This document shows, in pieces, positions 35,525-45,839 of a stretch of DNA of 64,000 nt (its first letter is position 1; each line of letters starts with the position of its first letter). The notes under the pieces were generated by a model. That model ran no database searches and was not told the origin of the DNA. It was given only the letters and a program-made list of their open reading frames with translations. The position numbers and the translations under genes are program-made. Origin of the DNA: an uncultured Campylobacter sp. (GTDB taxonomy: Bacteria > Campylobacterota > Campylobacteria > Campylobacterales > Campylobacteraceae). The stretch covers positions 1 to 64,000 of the forward strand of contig NZ_CALHGM010000031.1 in NCBI RefSeq assembly GCF_938030145.1, given 5' to 3'.

Positions 35525-38371
35525 ATGAACGATCTCATCACCATCACGGGCGCGCGCGAGCACAATCTGAAAAATATAAATTTGCAAATTCCAAAGGACA
35601 AACTCGTCGTTTTTACCGGTCTCAGCGGCAGCGGCAAGAGCACGCTGGCGTTTGATACGCTATATGCCGAGGGGCAGCGCAGATACGTCGAGAGCCTAAG
35701 CAGCTACGCGAGGCAGTTTTTAGACCGCGTAGGCAAGCCTGACATCGATAAGATCGACGGTCTGACGCCCGCAATCGCGATCGATCAAAAAACGACGTCG
35801 AAAAATCCGCGCTCGACGGTGGGCACGATTACCGAAATTTACGACTATCTGAGGCTGCTTTATGCGCGCGTGGGGGTGCAGCACTGCCACAAATGCGGCA
35901 AGCCGGTCTCAAAGATGAGCTCCAGCGACATCATCGCCGAGATTATGAAGCTACCGCGCGGCGCGAAGGTGATCTTGGGAGCACCCTTGGTGCGCGAGAA
36001 AAAAGGTAGCTTCGCCGACATGTTGCAAAGCTTGCGCGAGCAGGGCTACGTACGCGCTCAGATCGACGGCGTGCTGGTGCGGTTGGATGAGGAGATCGAG
36101 CTGAGCAAGACGAAAAAGCACTCGATCAAGGTCATCATCGACCGCACGATCATCGACGAGGAAAATTCCATCCGTATCGCAAGCGACGTCGAAAAGGCGC
36201 TCAAGCTCAGCTTCGGCGAGCTTGAGGTGGAGATCGCAAACGCCGCCGAGCTGAGGCTTGCACAGAGCCTGATCCACTACAGCGAGCATATGGCGTGCTT
36301 TGATTGTAAAATTTCATTCAAGCCGCTCGAGCCGCTCGCGTTTAGTTTCAACTCCCCAAAGGGCGCGTGCGAGAGCTGCGACGGGCTAGGGATAAAATTT
36401 AGCCTCGATCTGGGCAAGATCATCAACGAAAACGCCTCGATCGAGGGCGGCGCGATCAAGGTGATGTCGGGATTTAACAAGAGCTATTATTATAAATTTC
36501 TGCTCGGGTTTTGCGAGGCAAACGGCATAAACGTCAAAATCCCGTATGCAAACTTAAGCGAGGAGCAAAAAAAGCTGATCCTCTACGGCAGCGTCAAAGA
36601 GATCGATTTTTACTGGAAAAAACATAAGCTCGTGCGAAAATTTGAGGGCGCGATCAAATACGCCTACGATCTGCTCAAAAACGAAAGCGATCTGGACGAT
36701 TATATGAGCGAAAAAATTTGCCCCGACTGCGGCGGGCTGCGCCTGCGCCCCGAAAGCCTCGCCGTAAAGGTCGCAGACAAGGGCATCGGCGACGTGATAA
36801 ATATGAGTATCGCAGACTGCGTGGAATTTTTCAGCGATGAAAAGCGGTTTTCAAATTTAAGCGAAAAGGACGCGCAGATCGCTGCGCCGATCCTAAAAGA
36901 GATCAACGAAAGGCTGTTTTTCTTAAAGGACGTGGGGCTTGGATACCTCACGCTTGGGCGCGATGCGCGCACCATCAGCGGCGGCGAGGCACAGCGTATC
37001 CGTATCGCAAGCCAGATCGGCTCTGGTCTTAGCGGCGTGATGTATGTGCTCGACGAGCCTAGCATCGGGCTTCACGAGCGCGATACGCAAAAGCTCATCA
37101 AGACGCTGCGAAGCTTGCAAGAAAAGGGAAATTCCGTAATCGTCGTCGAGCACGATAAAAAGACGATCGAGGCGGCGGACTTCGTCGTAGATATAGGCCC
37201 CGGAGCGGGTAATCTAGGCGGCGAGGTCGTATTTGCCGGGGATGTGGCGCATCTGCTTAAAAGCAACACGCAAACCGCGCTGTATCTGAATAACCAAAAG
37301 GAGATAAACTACCAAAAGCACCGCAAGCAGGAGCTTTGGCTAAGTATTAAAAACGTAAATATCAATAACATCCACGGCCTTTGCGCGAAATTTCCGCTGC
37401 GAAATTTAGTCGGCATCACGGGCGTTAGCGGCAGCGGCAAGAGCTCGCTGGTGCTACAAACCATCCTACCGACGGCACTTGAGGAGCTAAATCGCGCCAA
37501 AAAAGTGCACGCGGTAAAGGGCGCTAAAATTTCGGGGCTTGAGAGCCTGGATAAAGTGATCTATCTGGATCAAACCCCGATCGGACGCACCCCGCGCAGC
37601 AATCCCGCGACCTACACGGGGGTGATGGACGAGATCCGCGCGCTTTTTGCCGCGACGAAGGAAGCGCAACTGCGCGGATACAAGATCGGCCGCTTCAGCT
37701 TCAACGTCAAGGGCGGGCGCTGCGAAAAATGCGCGGGCGAGGGCGAGATCACGATCGAGATGCACTTCCTGCCCGATATCAGCGTCGTTTGCGATGTCTG
37801 CCACGGCACGAGATACAACGCGCAGACGCTTGAAATTTTATACAAAAACAAAAGCATAGCCGACGTTTTGGCGATGAGTATCGACGAGGCGCTCGAGTTT
37901 TTCAAAGCCGTGCCCAAAATTTATCAAAAGCTAAAGACGCTCGCGGACGTCGGGCTCGGCTACGTTTCGCTAGGCCAGCCCGCCACGACGCTTAGCGGCG
38001 GCGAGGCACAGCGCGTCAAGCTCGCCAAGGAGCTAAGCCGCACCGACACGGGCAACACGCTATATATCCTAGACGAGCCCACGACGGGGCTACATTTTGC
38101 AGACGTAGATCGCTTGGTGGCGGTGCTGCATCATCTGGTCGATCTTGGGAATTCCGTCTTTGTGATCGAGCACAATCTGGACGTCATCAAAAATTGCGAT
38201 TACATAATCGATATGGGGCCCGAAGGCGGCGAGGGCGGCGGACAGATCGTCGCTTGCGGCACCCCAGAAAAGCTTGCGAAAGATTTCAAAAAGACTGGTA
38301 GCTACACGGGGGAATTTTTGACGCAGGAGCTAGCGGCGATGAAAAGCGCAAGCAAAAATAAGCGAGGTTAA
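35525..38371 (+). CDS. uvrA: Excinuclease ABC subunit A
   Basis: 948 aa DNA damage-recognition ATPase of nucleotide excision repair. Two ABC modules: Walker [10 protein letters not shown] and GVSGSGKSS, signatures [10 protein letters not shown] and [10 protein letters not shown], and zinc-finger cysteines CHKCGKP, CDGLG/CPDCGGL and CEKCAGEGE. The ATG at 35525 is used; the open frame continues upstream without family sequence. Confidence 0.97.
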   Translation: MNDLITITGAREHNLKNINLQIPKDKLVVFTGLSGSGKSTLAFDTLYAEGQRRYVESLSSYARQFLDRVGKPDIDKIDGLTPAIAIDQKTTSKNPRSTVGTITEIYDYLRLLYARVGVQHCHKCGKPVSKMSSSDIIAEIMKLPRGAKVILGAPLVREKKGSFADMLQSLREQGYVRAQIDGVLVRLDEEIELSKTKKHSIKVIIDRTIIDEENSIRIASDVEKALKLSFGELEVEIANAAELRLAQSLIHYSEHMACFDCKISFKPLEPLAFSFNSPKGACESCDGLGIKFSLDLGKIINENASIEGGAIKVMSGFNKSYYYKFLLGFCEANGINVKIPYANLSEEQKKLILYGSVKEIDFYWKKHKLVRKFEGAIKYAYDLLKNESDLDDYMSEKICPDCGGLRLRPESLAVKVADKGIGDVINMSIADCVEFFSDEKRFSNLSEKDAQIAAPILKEINERLFFLKDVGLGYLTLGRDARTISGGEAQRIRIASQIGSGLSGVMYVLDEPSIGLHERDTQKLIKTLRSLQEKGNSVIVVEHDKKTIEAADFVVDIGPGAGNLGGEVVFAGDVAHLLKSNTQTALYLNNQKEINYQKHRKQELWLSIKNVNINNIHGLCAKFPLRNLVGITGVSGSGKSSLVLQTILPTALEELNRAKKVHAVKGAKISGLESLDKVIYLDQTPIGRTPRSNPATYTGVMDEIRALFAATKEAQLRGYKIGRFSFNVKGGRCEKCAGEGEITIEMHFLPDISVVCDVCHGTRYNAQTLEILYKNKSIADVLAMSIDEALEFFKAVPKIYQKLKTLADVGLGYVSLGQPATTLSGGEAQRVKLAKELSRTDTGNTLYILDEPTTGLHFADVDRLVAVLHHLVDLGNSVFVIEHNLDVIKNCDYIIDMGPEGGEGGGQIVACGTPEKLAKDFKKTGSYTGEFLTQELAAMKSASKNKRG

Positions 38372-38392
38372 AACGCCTTATCAGGGGCAAGA

Positions 38393-39463
38393 ATGGATCA
38401 AAACAGGCTTGAGGAATTAAAAAGGTTACTACAAAAGCGACATCAAGAGCCGAAGCGGAGCTTGGAGCAAAATTCTAACGGCGAAAATTCTAAAACCCCA
38501 AATTCTGAAATCCAGAATTCTGAAGTCTCAAATTTTGAAGTTTCGAATTTTAAAGCTCAGAATTCCGAAGTCCCAAATTCTAAATTCTTGAATTATAAAT
38601 CTTCAGATTCTGAAGTCTCAAATTCTGAATCCATGAATTCTAAAGCTCCTAATTTCGCTACCGACGCTTTAAATTTAAAAACCGAAGCGGATCAGAATTC
38701 TGCCTGCGAAAACAGCGCAGAGCCACAAAATTTTACCTCGAATGACAGCGGCTCTTTGTGGCAGAATTCCAAAGTCAGAGATTACGACAAATATCCGCTA
38801 GTCATCAAAGATCATACTTATTAGGACTATATGAAATACTCTATAGTTCCTACTATGGTAGGCTTGTTGATAGCACTTGCATTTGCCACTATCGTAAATC
38901 CTATAAACATTGAAATGTTTCGCCTCGTTCCTTTGGTCTTGGTAATATTCGTAACAAATTTTATGAATAGAGACGGCGCATACTTCGTGTTTTATAACGA
39001 TAAAATTTTATATTACAATAAAAATAAGATTCGTAAAACGTTCGAGTTAAATAAGATCGGCGCTATGGTTTTGAGCTTTGACTGGAGATGGAGCTGGAAA
39101 CAAAAAATCCCAATTTTTATAAAAATTTTTCTTGTTATTTGGTTTTTGCTCGGCTGCTATACGACGGGAGAGCCGATCAACGGCGTGGCGATAATTTTTA
39201 CTTTTTGCTTTTCCATTTTAACCACCAAAGCCTATATGCATCTACTTAACGGCAGCCTCAGCCTTTTCGGTCTTCACGATCAGCTCGTGCTTTATAAGGA
39301 AAACGCCGAGGTCGAGATACTAAATATTTTGATGGCGGATAAAGAGGAATATCTGCAGCTGAGAGATTATTTTATGCAAACGATGCAAAAAGATATAAGC
39401 AACCTGCAACGCACGATGTCGATTTTTAATGAAAAGATAGAATTTAGAAAATTTAAATTTTAA
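38393..39463 (+). pseudogene. Repeat-tailed family, broken mosaic copy D
   Basis: Starts MDQNRLEELKRLLQKRHQE, carries a pentapeptide tail, reaches VRDYDKYPLVIKDHTY and meets TAG at 38822-38824, where copy C has Tyr before DYMKYS. The same frame continues to 39463 with a full membrane half similar to copy C (SFDWRWSWKQ, LRDYFMQ, FRKFKF). One base change explains the break. The first 40 residues match copy B, residues about 72-125 match copy A, and the membrane half matches copy C. It lies 21 bp after uvrA and lacks the A/B promoter block. Read through, it would be 356 aa. Confidence 0.75.
38470..38640 (+). repeat. 15-bp tandem repeats with RAATTY sites (copy D)
   Basis: RAATTY starts at 38470, 38485, 38500, 38515, 38530, 38545, 38560 and 38575 with exact 15-bp spacing. 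The next two phases (38590, 38605) are degenerate, and 38620 and 38635 again fit. An extra site is at 38582. Confidence 0.9.
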
Positions 39464-39519
39464 AATTTGATTAGATTATGTATTTTAAAATTCCGTACTA
39501 GTTTGCTTTTTTTTTGAGA

Positions 39520-40134
39520 TTAAAATCCCTCTGCTACAATGTTGTAAAGATATCCTACCGTTTCGTCGCTTAAATTTAGCGTCTTTTTGCTTCGTAAAAA
39601 TTCTAAAATTTCATCCTGCGCAAAGCCCGTTCTTTGCGCGCAGCTCTCGTGCGCAGGTAAAAAGCCGCGGCATAGCGCGATATTTTCTAAAATTTCCTCA
39701 TCACATAAAAAACAATACGGCTCGTCGTGCAACCGCCCTTCAAATTTTAAAATTTCGGCGTAGCTTTCTACGATTATACGGCGCGGATTTTGTTTGCCAA
39801 AGCGCATAGCAGCGCGGTTTAGCAGCTCGTAATAGAATTTATCCAGATGCTCGGCATCTTTTAGATGCGCGTGCAAAAGCCGCATGAACTGCTGCCAAAA
39901 TAGCAGCTTCTCGCGGCTTCCTAGCCACGCGTATCCTAGATGCATCACGCCGCTAAGGCGAGGGAGGAAATTTTGATTTTGCGAGAGCTCGAAGTCGATT
40001 TTATAGCCCTGGATGATGTTTGAATGGCGCGCGCCGTAGAAGCGGTACGCACGCACGAGCGCACTTTCGCTTAGCACGTCTACGATGCAGTCCTCATCCC
40101 TAACCTTGGTCGTTTTTAATATAAATCCTTGCAT
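39520..40134 (-). CDS. recO: Recombination protein RecO
   Basis: 204 aa, the short RecO form of epsilonproteobacteria. N-terminal OB-fold-like MQGFILKTTKVRDEDCIVDVL and C-terminal helical part with the Cys set in CFLCDEE and HESC (possible zinc site). It would load RecA with RecR. Convergent with copy D; divergent from accD. Confidence 0.82.
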   Translation of the reverse strand: MQGFILKTTKVRDEDCIVDVLSESALVRAYRFYGARHSNIIQGYKIDFELSQNQNFLPRLSGVMHLGYAWLGSREKLLFWQQFMRLLHAHLKDAEHLDKFYYELLNRAAMRFGKQNPRRIIVESYAEILKFEGRLHDEPYCFLCDEEILENIALCRGFLPAHESCAQRTGFAQDEILEFLRSKKTLNLSDETVGYLYNIVAEGF

Positions 40135-40185
40135 TTTCCTATTTTAGCGAAATTCACATATAAATTTAAATAAAGAATTTTAGGT

Positions 40186-40191
40186 TATAAT
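40186..40191 (+). promoter_or_regulatory. -10 box for the accD operon
   Basis: TATAAT 36 bp before accD; AAAGGA at 40217-40222 is the ribosome binding site. Confidence 0.55.
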
Positions 40192-40227
40192 CAGAAGTTT
40201 CATTTCATAGAATTTAAAGGAAATCAT

Positions 40228-41127
40228 ATGAATTTTGGAGATCTATTTTCAAAAATACGTAGGACGCAACCTGCGCCGAGCGAAGCACCTACGCACTGGA
40301 TAAAGTGCCCGGGATGCGGCGCGCTGATGTATAGCAAAGAGGTCGAGCAAAATCATAGCGTTTGCCCCAAGTGTAACTATCACCTTCGTTTTGACGCGCA
40401 GGCTCGCATCGATCTGATCTGCGACGAGGGCTCGTTCGTGGAGTTCGATAAAAATTTGCAGCCCGTCGATCCGCTAAAATTCGTCGATAAAAAATCCTAC
40501 AAAAGGCGCATCTCCGAGAGTAAGGAAAAAACAGGCAGACTAAGCGCGGTGATTGCGGGCGAGGGCGCTATAAGTCGCCAAAAAATTCAGCTCGTGGTGT
40601 TTGATTTTAACTTCATGGGCGGAAGCCTGGGCTCCGTGGAGGGCGAAAAGATCGTGCGTGCCGTAAAGCGCAGCCTCGATAAAAACGAGCCGCTAATCAT
40701 CGTAAGCGCAAGCGGTGGCGCGAGGATGCAGGAGAGCACCTTTTCGCTAATGCAGATGAGCAAAACCTCCGCCGCGCTTAAAATTTTATCCGAGCATAAA
40801 ATTCCATTCATCTCCGTTCTTACCGATCCTACGATGGGCGGCGTGAGCGCGTCCTTTGCGTGGCTAGGAGATATCATCATCGCAGAGCCCGGCGCTCTTA
40901 TCGGCTTTGCCGGACAGCGCGTCATCAAGCAAACTATCGGCGCAGATCTGCCGGAGGGCTTTCAAAGATCGGAATTTCTGCTCGAGCACGGATTAATTGA
41001 TGCGATCGTGCCTAGAGCTGAGATGAGGCAGTATCTAAGCGATATAATAAATGTGCTTAGCAAAAACGCTGTGCAGATTGACGATACGAGTGATAAATCG
41101 TTACACGAAGAGGGAAGCGAAGAGTAG
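40228..41127 (+). CDS. accD: Acetyl-CoA carboxylase carboxyltransferase subunit beta
   Basis: 299 aa. Zinc ribbon C27, C30, C46, C49; crotonase-like core with [30 protein letters not shown] and [11 protein letters not shown]. It makes malonyl-CoA with AccA. First gene of accD-rlmH-dksA-hypothetical; the accD-rlmH-dksA order is conserved in campylobacters. Confidence 0.95.
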   Translation: MNFGDLFSKIRRTQPAPSEAPTHWIKCPGCGALMYSKEVEQNHSVCPKCNYHLRFDAQARIDLICDEGSFVEFDKNLQPVDPLKFVDKKSYKRRISESKEKTGRLSAVIAGEGAISRQKIQLVVFDFNFMGGSLGSVEGEKIVRAVKRSLDKNEPLIIVSASGGARMQESTFSLMQMSKTSAALKILSEHKIPFISVLTDPTMGGVSASFAWLGDIIIAEPGALIGFAGQRVIKQTIGADLPEGFQRSEFLLEHGLIDAIVPRAEMRQYLSDIINVLSKNAVQIDDTSDKSLHEEGSEE

Positions 41128-41579
41128 TGCAGATAACGGTAAATTCCATCCAAAAGGGCGCGGACGAGTTCGCAGGCGCGATAAGCGATTATAAAAAAAT
41201 GGCAGCTAAATTTGCGGCGGTGCGAGATGAGACCTTTTTTAACGCTAATATCGCTCGTGCCCAAGCAGCGTCTCGCGAGCTCGCACTTATGGCGTACGAT
41301 GAAGCTTATCTACCGCGCCTTAGCGGATACGTCGTAGCTCTGGATGAGCGCGGACAGGAGCTAGATAGTGTGGAATTTGCGAGTATGCTAAAGGATAAAA
41401 GTAGCGTGTCGTTTTTTATCGGCGGCGCTTATGGGCTTAGTGAAAATTTTAAGGCAAAAGCCGATAAAATAATCAGTCTTAGCAGGCTTACGTTAGCGCA
41501 TAAAATCGCTAAACTTTTGCTCTTTGAGCAAATTTTTCGCGCGCTGTGCATTAACGCAAACCATCCATATCACAAATAA
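41127..41579 (+). CDS. rlmH: 23S rRNA pseudouridine-1915 methyltransferase RlmH
   Basis: 150 aa SPOUT methyltransferase. The SAM-binding knot is marked by [10 protein letters not shown] and [19 protein letters not shown] with terminal HPYHK. The start is GTG, overlapping the last base of the accD stop. Confidence 0.9.
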   Translation: MQITVNSIQKGADEFAGAISDYKKMAAKFAAVRDETFFNANIARAQAASRELALMAYDEAYLPRLSGYVVALDERGQELDSVEFASMLKDKSSVSFFIGGAYGLSENFKAKADKIISLSRLTLAHKIAKLLLFEQIFRALCINANHPYHK

Positions 41580-41588
41580 AGGGAAGTA

Positions 41589-41945
41589 ATGAAGAAAAAC
41601 GAGTTGAAATTTTACAAGAAAATTTTAGAAGAAAAAAGAGAGCAACTCATCGCCAATATTAATAGCTCTGTAAATGAAATTTCGGAATTGCGCGAAAATA
41701 AAGCTGCGGATGATTTTGACGTAGCGAGCATGAATACGGATTTAAGCATCGAATACTCGCTCAATGTTAATCAACAAAAGGCGTTTTTAGAGATTGAAAG
41801 CGCGCTTAAACGTATCGAAAACGGCACTTATGGGCTTTGCGAGAGCTGCGGTGAGCAGATAAGCTTAGAGCGCCTTAAGGTAAATCCGGAGGCGAGATTG
41901 TGCATTTCGTGCAAGGAACAGGCGGAAAAGCAAAATAGGAGTTAG
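41589..41945 (+). CDS. dksA: DksA/TraR-family transcription factor
   Basis: 118 aa. N-terminal coiled coil (about residues 1-75) with the tip DDFDVASMN, and a four-Cys zinc finger C84, C87, C105, C108. It binds the RNA polymerase secondary channel; the C. jejuni homologue affects stringent-response genes and virulence. Confidence 0.88.
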   Translation: MKKNELKFYKKILEEKREQLIANINSSVNEISELRENKAADDFDVASMNTDLSIEYSLNVNQQKAFLEIESALKRIENGTYGLCESCGEQISLERLKVNPEARLCISCKEQAEKQNRS

Positions 41946-41947
41946 CT

Positions 41948-42949
41948 ATGAAAACCAAGCAATTCTTTTTATATTCGATCGTCTATATCGCAATCGTCGC
42001 GATTTTAGTTTTTACGCAGCAAAGCGAAAGCTATACGCTGGGGCTTTTCGGTTTTACGCTTACGCTTCCTGTGGCAGTGTGGATTGTGCTGCCGCTAATT
42101 TTATATATGATTTTAGCGATTTTTCATATCGTTTTTCATAGCTTTGCTTTTTACCGCACAAAAAGGGCGATCGCAAAGGATCTAAGCGCATACGATGCGA
42201 TGAGTAAAGAGGTTTTGCTGGGTCTTGATACCAATAAAGACTTTAAAACCGAGTATTTTAAAGACCCAAGCGAGCTTACTAAAATTTTATCTCCGTGGTA
42301 CGATAGCACCGGCATAGATGTCAAAAATGAGGATCTAAAGGAGGTCATAGGCGTTATTGAGAAGGTTAAAAACGGCGAAGTGGCGGATCTGCGAAAATAT
42401 AAACTTCCTAAAGATAACGGACTATTTTTGCAAAATGAGCTCAACCGCCTCGACGCCGAGCCTGCGTATGCGTATGAAATTTTAAAAACCAAGGGAGTTT
42501 ATAGCGAAAATATCACTAAAAAAGCCTATGCCGTAGCGCTTGCCAAAGGAAGCTACGATAAGATCAAAGCCTATAAAATTCCTCAAGATATAGCCGAGGT
42601 AAATATTTTAGTGAATCGCGCGGTAAATGACACGAGCTTTGAGATCAGTAGCGAGGAGCTTTTCGATCTCGTAAATAATGAAAAATTTAGCGAGCAGGAT
42701 TTTATCGGCTTTGCTAAAAAGCTAAAAAATCATCTCGCTCCAGAGCAATACAAAGCCTTTTTCGAGCGGCTCAAAAACGAGAATCAAGAAGCGACCGAGG
42801 CATATCTGTACGCGCTATATGAGCTTGGCATGATCGACGAGTTTAGAGAGCAGCTAAGCCTTGCCGACGGCGACGAGTTTGAGAAGTTTAAAATTCTGCT
42901 ATTTTTGCGCGACAACGGCAAAAATGTCCCTGCGTCGCTGTTATTTTAG
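41948..42949 (+). CDS. Conserved Campylobacter membrane protein
   Basis: 333 aa. Two N-terminal membrane helices (about residues 8-22 and 37-62) followed by a long cytosolic helical domain. No family name is recognised; the place between dksA and dusB matches the hypothetical found there in C. jejuni. It starts 3 bp after dksA, so it is in the operon. Confidence 0.75.
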   Translation: MKTKQFFLYSIVYIAIVAILVFTQQSESYTLGLFGFTLTLPVAVWIVLPLILYMILAIFHIVFHSFAFYRTKRAIAKDLSAYDAMSKEVLLGLDTNKDFKTEYFKDPSELTKILSPWYDSTGIDVKNEDLKEVIGVIEKVKNGEVADLRKYKLPKDNGLFLQNELNRLDAEPAYAYEILKTKGVYSENITKKAYAVALAKGSYDKIKAYKIPQDIAEVNILVNRAVNDTSFEISSEELFDLVNNEKFSEQDFIGFAKKLKNHLAPEQYKAFFERLKNENQEATEAYLYALYELGMIDEFREQLSLADGDEFEKFKILLFLRDNGKNVPASLLF

Positions 42950-43487
42950 CTCGGTAATTTTACGAGTTCGTTTTATACGGGTAAGAGAGGCTGCTTTTTA
43001 CGATCTGTACGGCTATCAAACACAGCCTGCGCGATAAATTTTAAAATGCGGGTAAAACTTTAACTCGCGCAAATTCAAAATTTTAGAATTTATCGAAAGA
43101 TCAATGTGCGCAAGCGGTAAAATTTAAAAGATTTGCTTGCGTAGTGTGCGCGTAAACGGATTTTGCATTTACGCGATGAAATTTAAAATTTAAACATAAA
43201 GCACAAGACTTGCTAGCTGAATAAAGTGCTGAAATTTTAAAATCCGCGCGGCGTTTTGCAAGCTGCTTGCTGGGTTTGCCGTGTAAATAAAATTTGGTGG
43301 CGATCATCCTTGCTGCCGTTTTGCCACCACTCAAATTAGCTAAGCTTAAAAATAAAATTCGCGCCCAAATGCGAATACGTAGCCTATGAAATTTAAAATT
43401 TAAAGCTCGCGGCAAAACCCGCTGCAAGCGCCGCGGTATTAAATTTAAAGGTTTAAATTCAAACGAAATCAAAATGAGAAATTTAAA
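42950..43487. other. Gene-free stretch of 538 bp
   Basis: AAATTT/AAAATT-rich DNA. A 123-codon minus-strand frame (43101-43472) has many Arg/Lys/Phe codons generated by AAATTT and no ribosome binding site, so I do not call it. The last 15 bp before dusB hold no clear Shine-Dalgarno site beyond a weak AGAA. Confidence 0.5.
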
Positions 43488-44414
43488 ATGACGAAAGATT
43501 TTTTTAAAAAGGACCCCCTATTTTTGGCGCCTTTGGCGGGCTTTTCGGATCCGCCGCTGCGGGGAGTAGTGAAAAAATTCGGCTGCGACGCTACCGTAAG
43601 CGAGATGATAAGCGCAAACGCCCTTGTTTTTGAGGGCGAAAAGACGCTAAAGATGCTCGAAAAAAACGCCGCCGAAACCCCATTTTTCGTACAGATCGCA
43701 GGCAGCGATGCGGAGATTATCAAAAAGGCGGTTTTGCTCATCAATAAATTTGACGGCATTGACGGCATCGATCTAAACTGCGGCTGCCCCGTTCCCAAGG
43801 TCGTAAAGCAGGGCGCCGGCTCGGCGCTGCTGCTTGATCTGCCCCGTCTATCGCGCTTGGTTGAGACGATCAAAAAGTATTCGAACAAAAAATTTACGAG
43901 CGCAAAGGTGCGGCTGGGCTTCGGCGTCGTGGATATCGAAAATATCGCGCGCGCCGTACAGAGCGCAGGAGCCGATTTTATCGCGATTCACGGTCGCACC
44001 AGAGCTGGCGGATACAGCGCGGCAGTGGATTACGGCGCGATCGCAAGAGCCAAATGCGCGCTGCAAATCCCCGTGATCGCAAACGGCGACATAAACTCTG
44101 CCAATGCGCCCGCAGTGCGAGATCTTAGCGGCGCGGACGCGCTGATGATCGGTCGCGCGGTAATTGGCAGGCCGTGGATCTTTCGCGAGATCAAAACGGG
44201 CGAACAGGCAAGTGACGCGCTAAAAAGGGAAGTCGTGCTCTATCATTTCGCTCAAATGCTAAGCCACTACGGCAGCCACGGCGTAGCGATATTCCGCAAG
44301 CATCTGCACGAATACTCTAAGGGGCGCGAAAACGCTGCAAGCTTTCGCGAGCAGATCAACCACGTCGCCGCTGAGAGCGAAATGACGCGGCTGATCGAGG
44401 AATTTTTCGCCTAA
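43488..44414 (+). CDS. dusB: tRNA-dihydrouridine synthase B
   Basis: 308 aa FMN enzyme that reduces uridines in tRNA. LAPLAGFSDPPLRGV at the N-terminus, LNCGCPVPKVVKQGAGSALL with the catalytic Cys, IHGRTRAGGYS and NGDINS. Synteny with the accD cluster supports DusB. Confidence 0.92.
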   Translation: MTKDFFKKDPLFLAPLAGFSDPPLRGVVKKFGCDATVSEMISANALVFEGEKTLKMLEKNAAETPFFVQIAGSDAEIIKKAVLLINKFDGIDGIDLNCGCPVPKVVKQGAGSALLLDLPRLSRLVETIKKYSNKKFTSAKVRLGFGVVDIENIARAVQSAGADFIAIHGRTRAGGYSAAVDYGAIARAKCALQIPVIANGDINSANAPAVRDLSGADALMIGRAVIGRPWIFREIKTGEQASDALKREVVLYHFAQMLSHYGSHGVAIFRKHLHEYSKGRENAASFREQINHVAAESEMTRLIEEFFA

Positions 44415-44436
44415 ATTTAGAATTTTAGGAACTCTG

Positions 44437-44874
44437 ATGATTATTTTAAAAATTATAGCCTGCGCGTTTTCGATGGGTTTTTGCTTGATGTGCATTTCAA
44501 GTTTAATGGGTTTTTTTATAGGGCAGATTTTTGACACATCTAGCGTCCGGTTTGACGATCCCTTAGAATGGCTACAGCAGAAGTGCGTATATTTCCTATT
44601 TTTGTGGATATTTTTCTGCGGGATTTGCGCAATACTTGCCGCAAAGTTAAAGGATTTTGGTAAGCTCACGGATTTTTTCGTAAATTTATTTTTGCCTACA
44701 GCAGCGGTTTGGATACTATCGCCATTTTTGGGGATGATGATTGTGGCGCTGATTGTTTCAGATTTGCATCTTGCCACGTTTTATTCCTCATTGCTTAGCG
44801 CATTAATATTTATCGTTCTTTTTATGATCGTCGTAGCCGAGGTCCTAAAGCAGATTTATCCGCCCAAGTCCTAA
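44437..44874 (+). CDS. Hypothetical membrane protein
   Basis: 145 aa with four hydrophobic segments (about residues 3-25, 50-68, 85-108, 118-137), not recognised. It starts 22 bp after dusB and may be co-transcribed. Confidence 0.6.
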   Translation: MIILKIIACAFSMGFCLMCISSLMGFFIGQIFDTSSVRFDDPLEWLQQKCVYFLFLWIFFCGICAILAAKLKDFGKLTDFFVNLFLPTAAVWILSPFLGMMIVALIVSDLHLATFYSSLLSALIFIVLFMIVVAEVLKQIYPPKS

Positions 44875-44986
44875 CGCGCGAAATTTTAAAATTTAGTGCA
44901 GAGCTCTGCCGCGAAATTCTCGCCTGCCGCCTATAATCACAGCCCGCGCGTTAAAAGGCGAGGGCGTTAAAATTTAAGGTGAAATT

Positions 44987-45718
44987 ATGGAAAATATCTA
45001 CATCATCGGCGACGTGCACGGCTGCTACAGATCGCTTTTGGCTCTGATAGAGCAGCTGCCGCATAAATTTGATAGTAAAATTTGCTTCGTGGGCGATCTG
45101 ATCGACCGAGGCCCTGCGAGCGCGGATGTGGTTGAATTTGTGCGCATCCGCGGATATGACGCGGTGATGGGCAATCACGAAAAGCGCTTTGTGGGCAACG
45201 CAAAAACTGCACTAAGGTGCGCAAAGACGGGCAAATTTACGAGTTCAAACGACCTTTACGCATTTTTTAGCCTGGATGAAAGCTGGCTATTTAATAACGG
45301 CGGTGAGGCGACGCTAGCGTCGTATTATCGTCACGGAGGCGTGAAGCAATGCAAGGAGCATCTGCGGTTTGTCTCGCGGCTGCCGATTTACCTGGAGTAT
45401 GATTTGTGTGATGAAAGCGGTCGCGCTCTCGTCGTATCGCACTCCGCAGTGGGTCGCGCGTGGGGGATCAGACACGATGCAGAGCGTGCGAAAAGCTTCG
45501 CCGCTCATGTGCTAAGCGGGCGCGGAGATGATAGTGCGAATGATGGAATTTTTAATGTCTACGGGCACACGCCGGTGAAAAAGCCCGTCATTACGGAATT
45601 TAGCGCAAATATCGATCTGGGCTGTGTTTATAAAAAGCACTGGGGCGAGAAGGCGAGGCTTTGCGCGCTGGAATTTCCATCAAAGAGAATTTTCACGCAA
45701 GAATGCATAGATTTTTGA
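44987..45718 (+). CDS. Ser/Thr-phosphatase-like or ApaH-like metallophosphoesterase
   Basis: 243 aa. Phosphoprotein-phosphatase-type motifs: GDVHGCYRSL at residue 8, GDLIDRGP at about 37, GNHEKR at about 64, VSHSAVGRAWG and YGHTPVKKP. This group includes Ap4A hydrolases and PrpE; substrate not determined. Confidence 0.85.
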   Translation: MENIYIIGDVHGCYRSLLALIEQLPHKFDSKICFVGDLIDRGPASADVVEFVRIRGYDAVMGNHEKRFVGNAKTALRCAKTGKFTSSNDLYAFFSLDESWLFNNGGEATLASYYRHGGVKQCKEHLRFVSRLPIYLEYDLCDESGRALVVSHSAVGRAWGIRHDAERAKSFAAHVLSGRGDDSANDGIFNVYGHTPVKKPVITEFSANIDLGCVYKKHWGEKARLCALEFPSKRIFTQECIDF

Positions 45719-45839
45719 GTTCGCATCCAGGCTCGCACGTATTAAAATTTAAATTGCGCAGGCTGTTTGAGAGCAAAATTTTTAGAATTTAAAGGCGCGT
45801 TCTTGCAGCGTCCGTCGCGTAGCCAGGTCGCGTGAAATT

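Noticed and set aside
39500..39516. T-run after copy D as a rho-independent terminator
   Set aside because: A nine-T run is present but no stable stem precedes it.
43101..43472. 123-codon minus-strand frame
   Set aside because: Composition reflects AAATTT-rich DNA (Lys, Phe, Leu, Arg) and there is no start signal.
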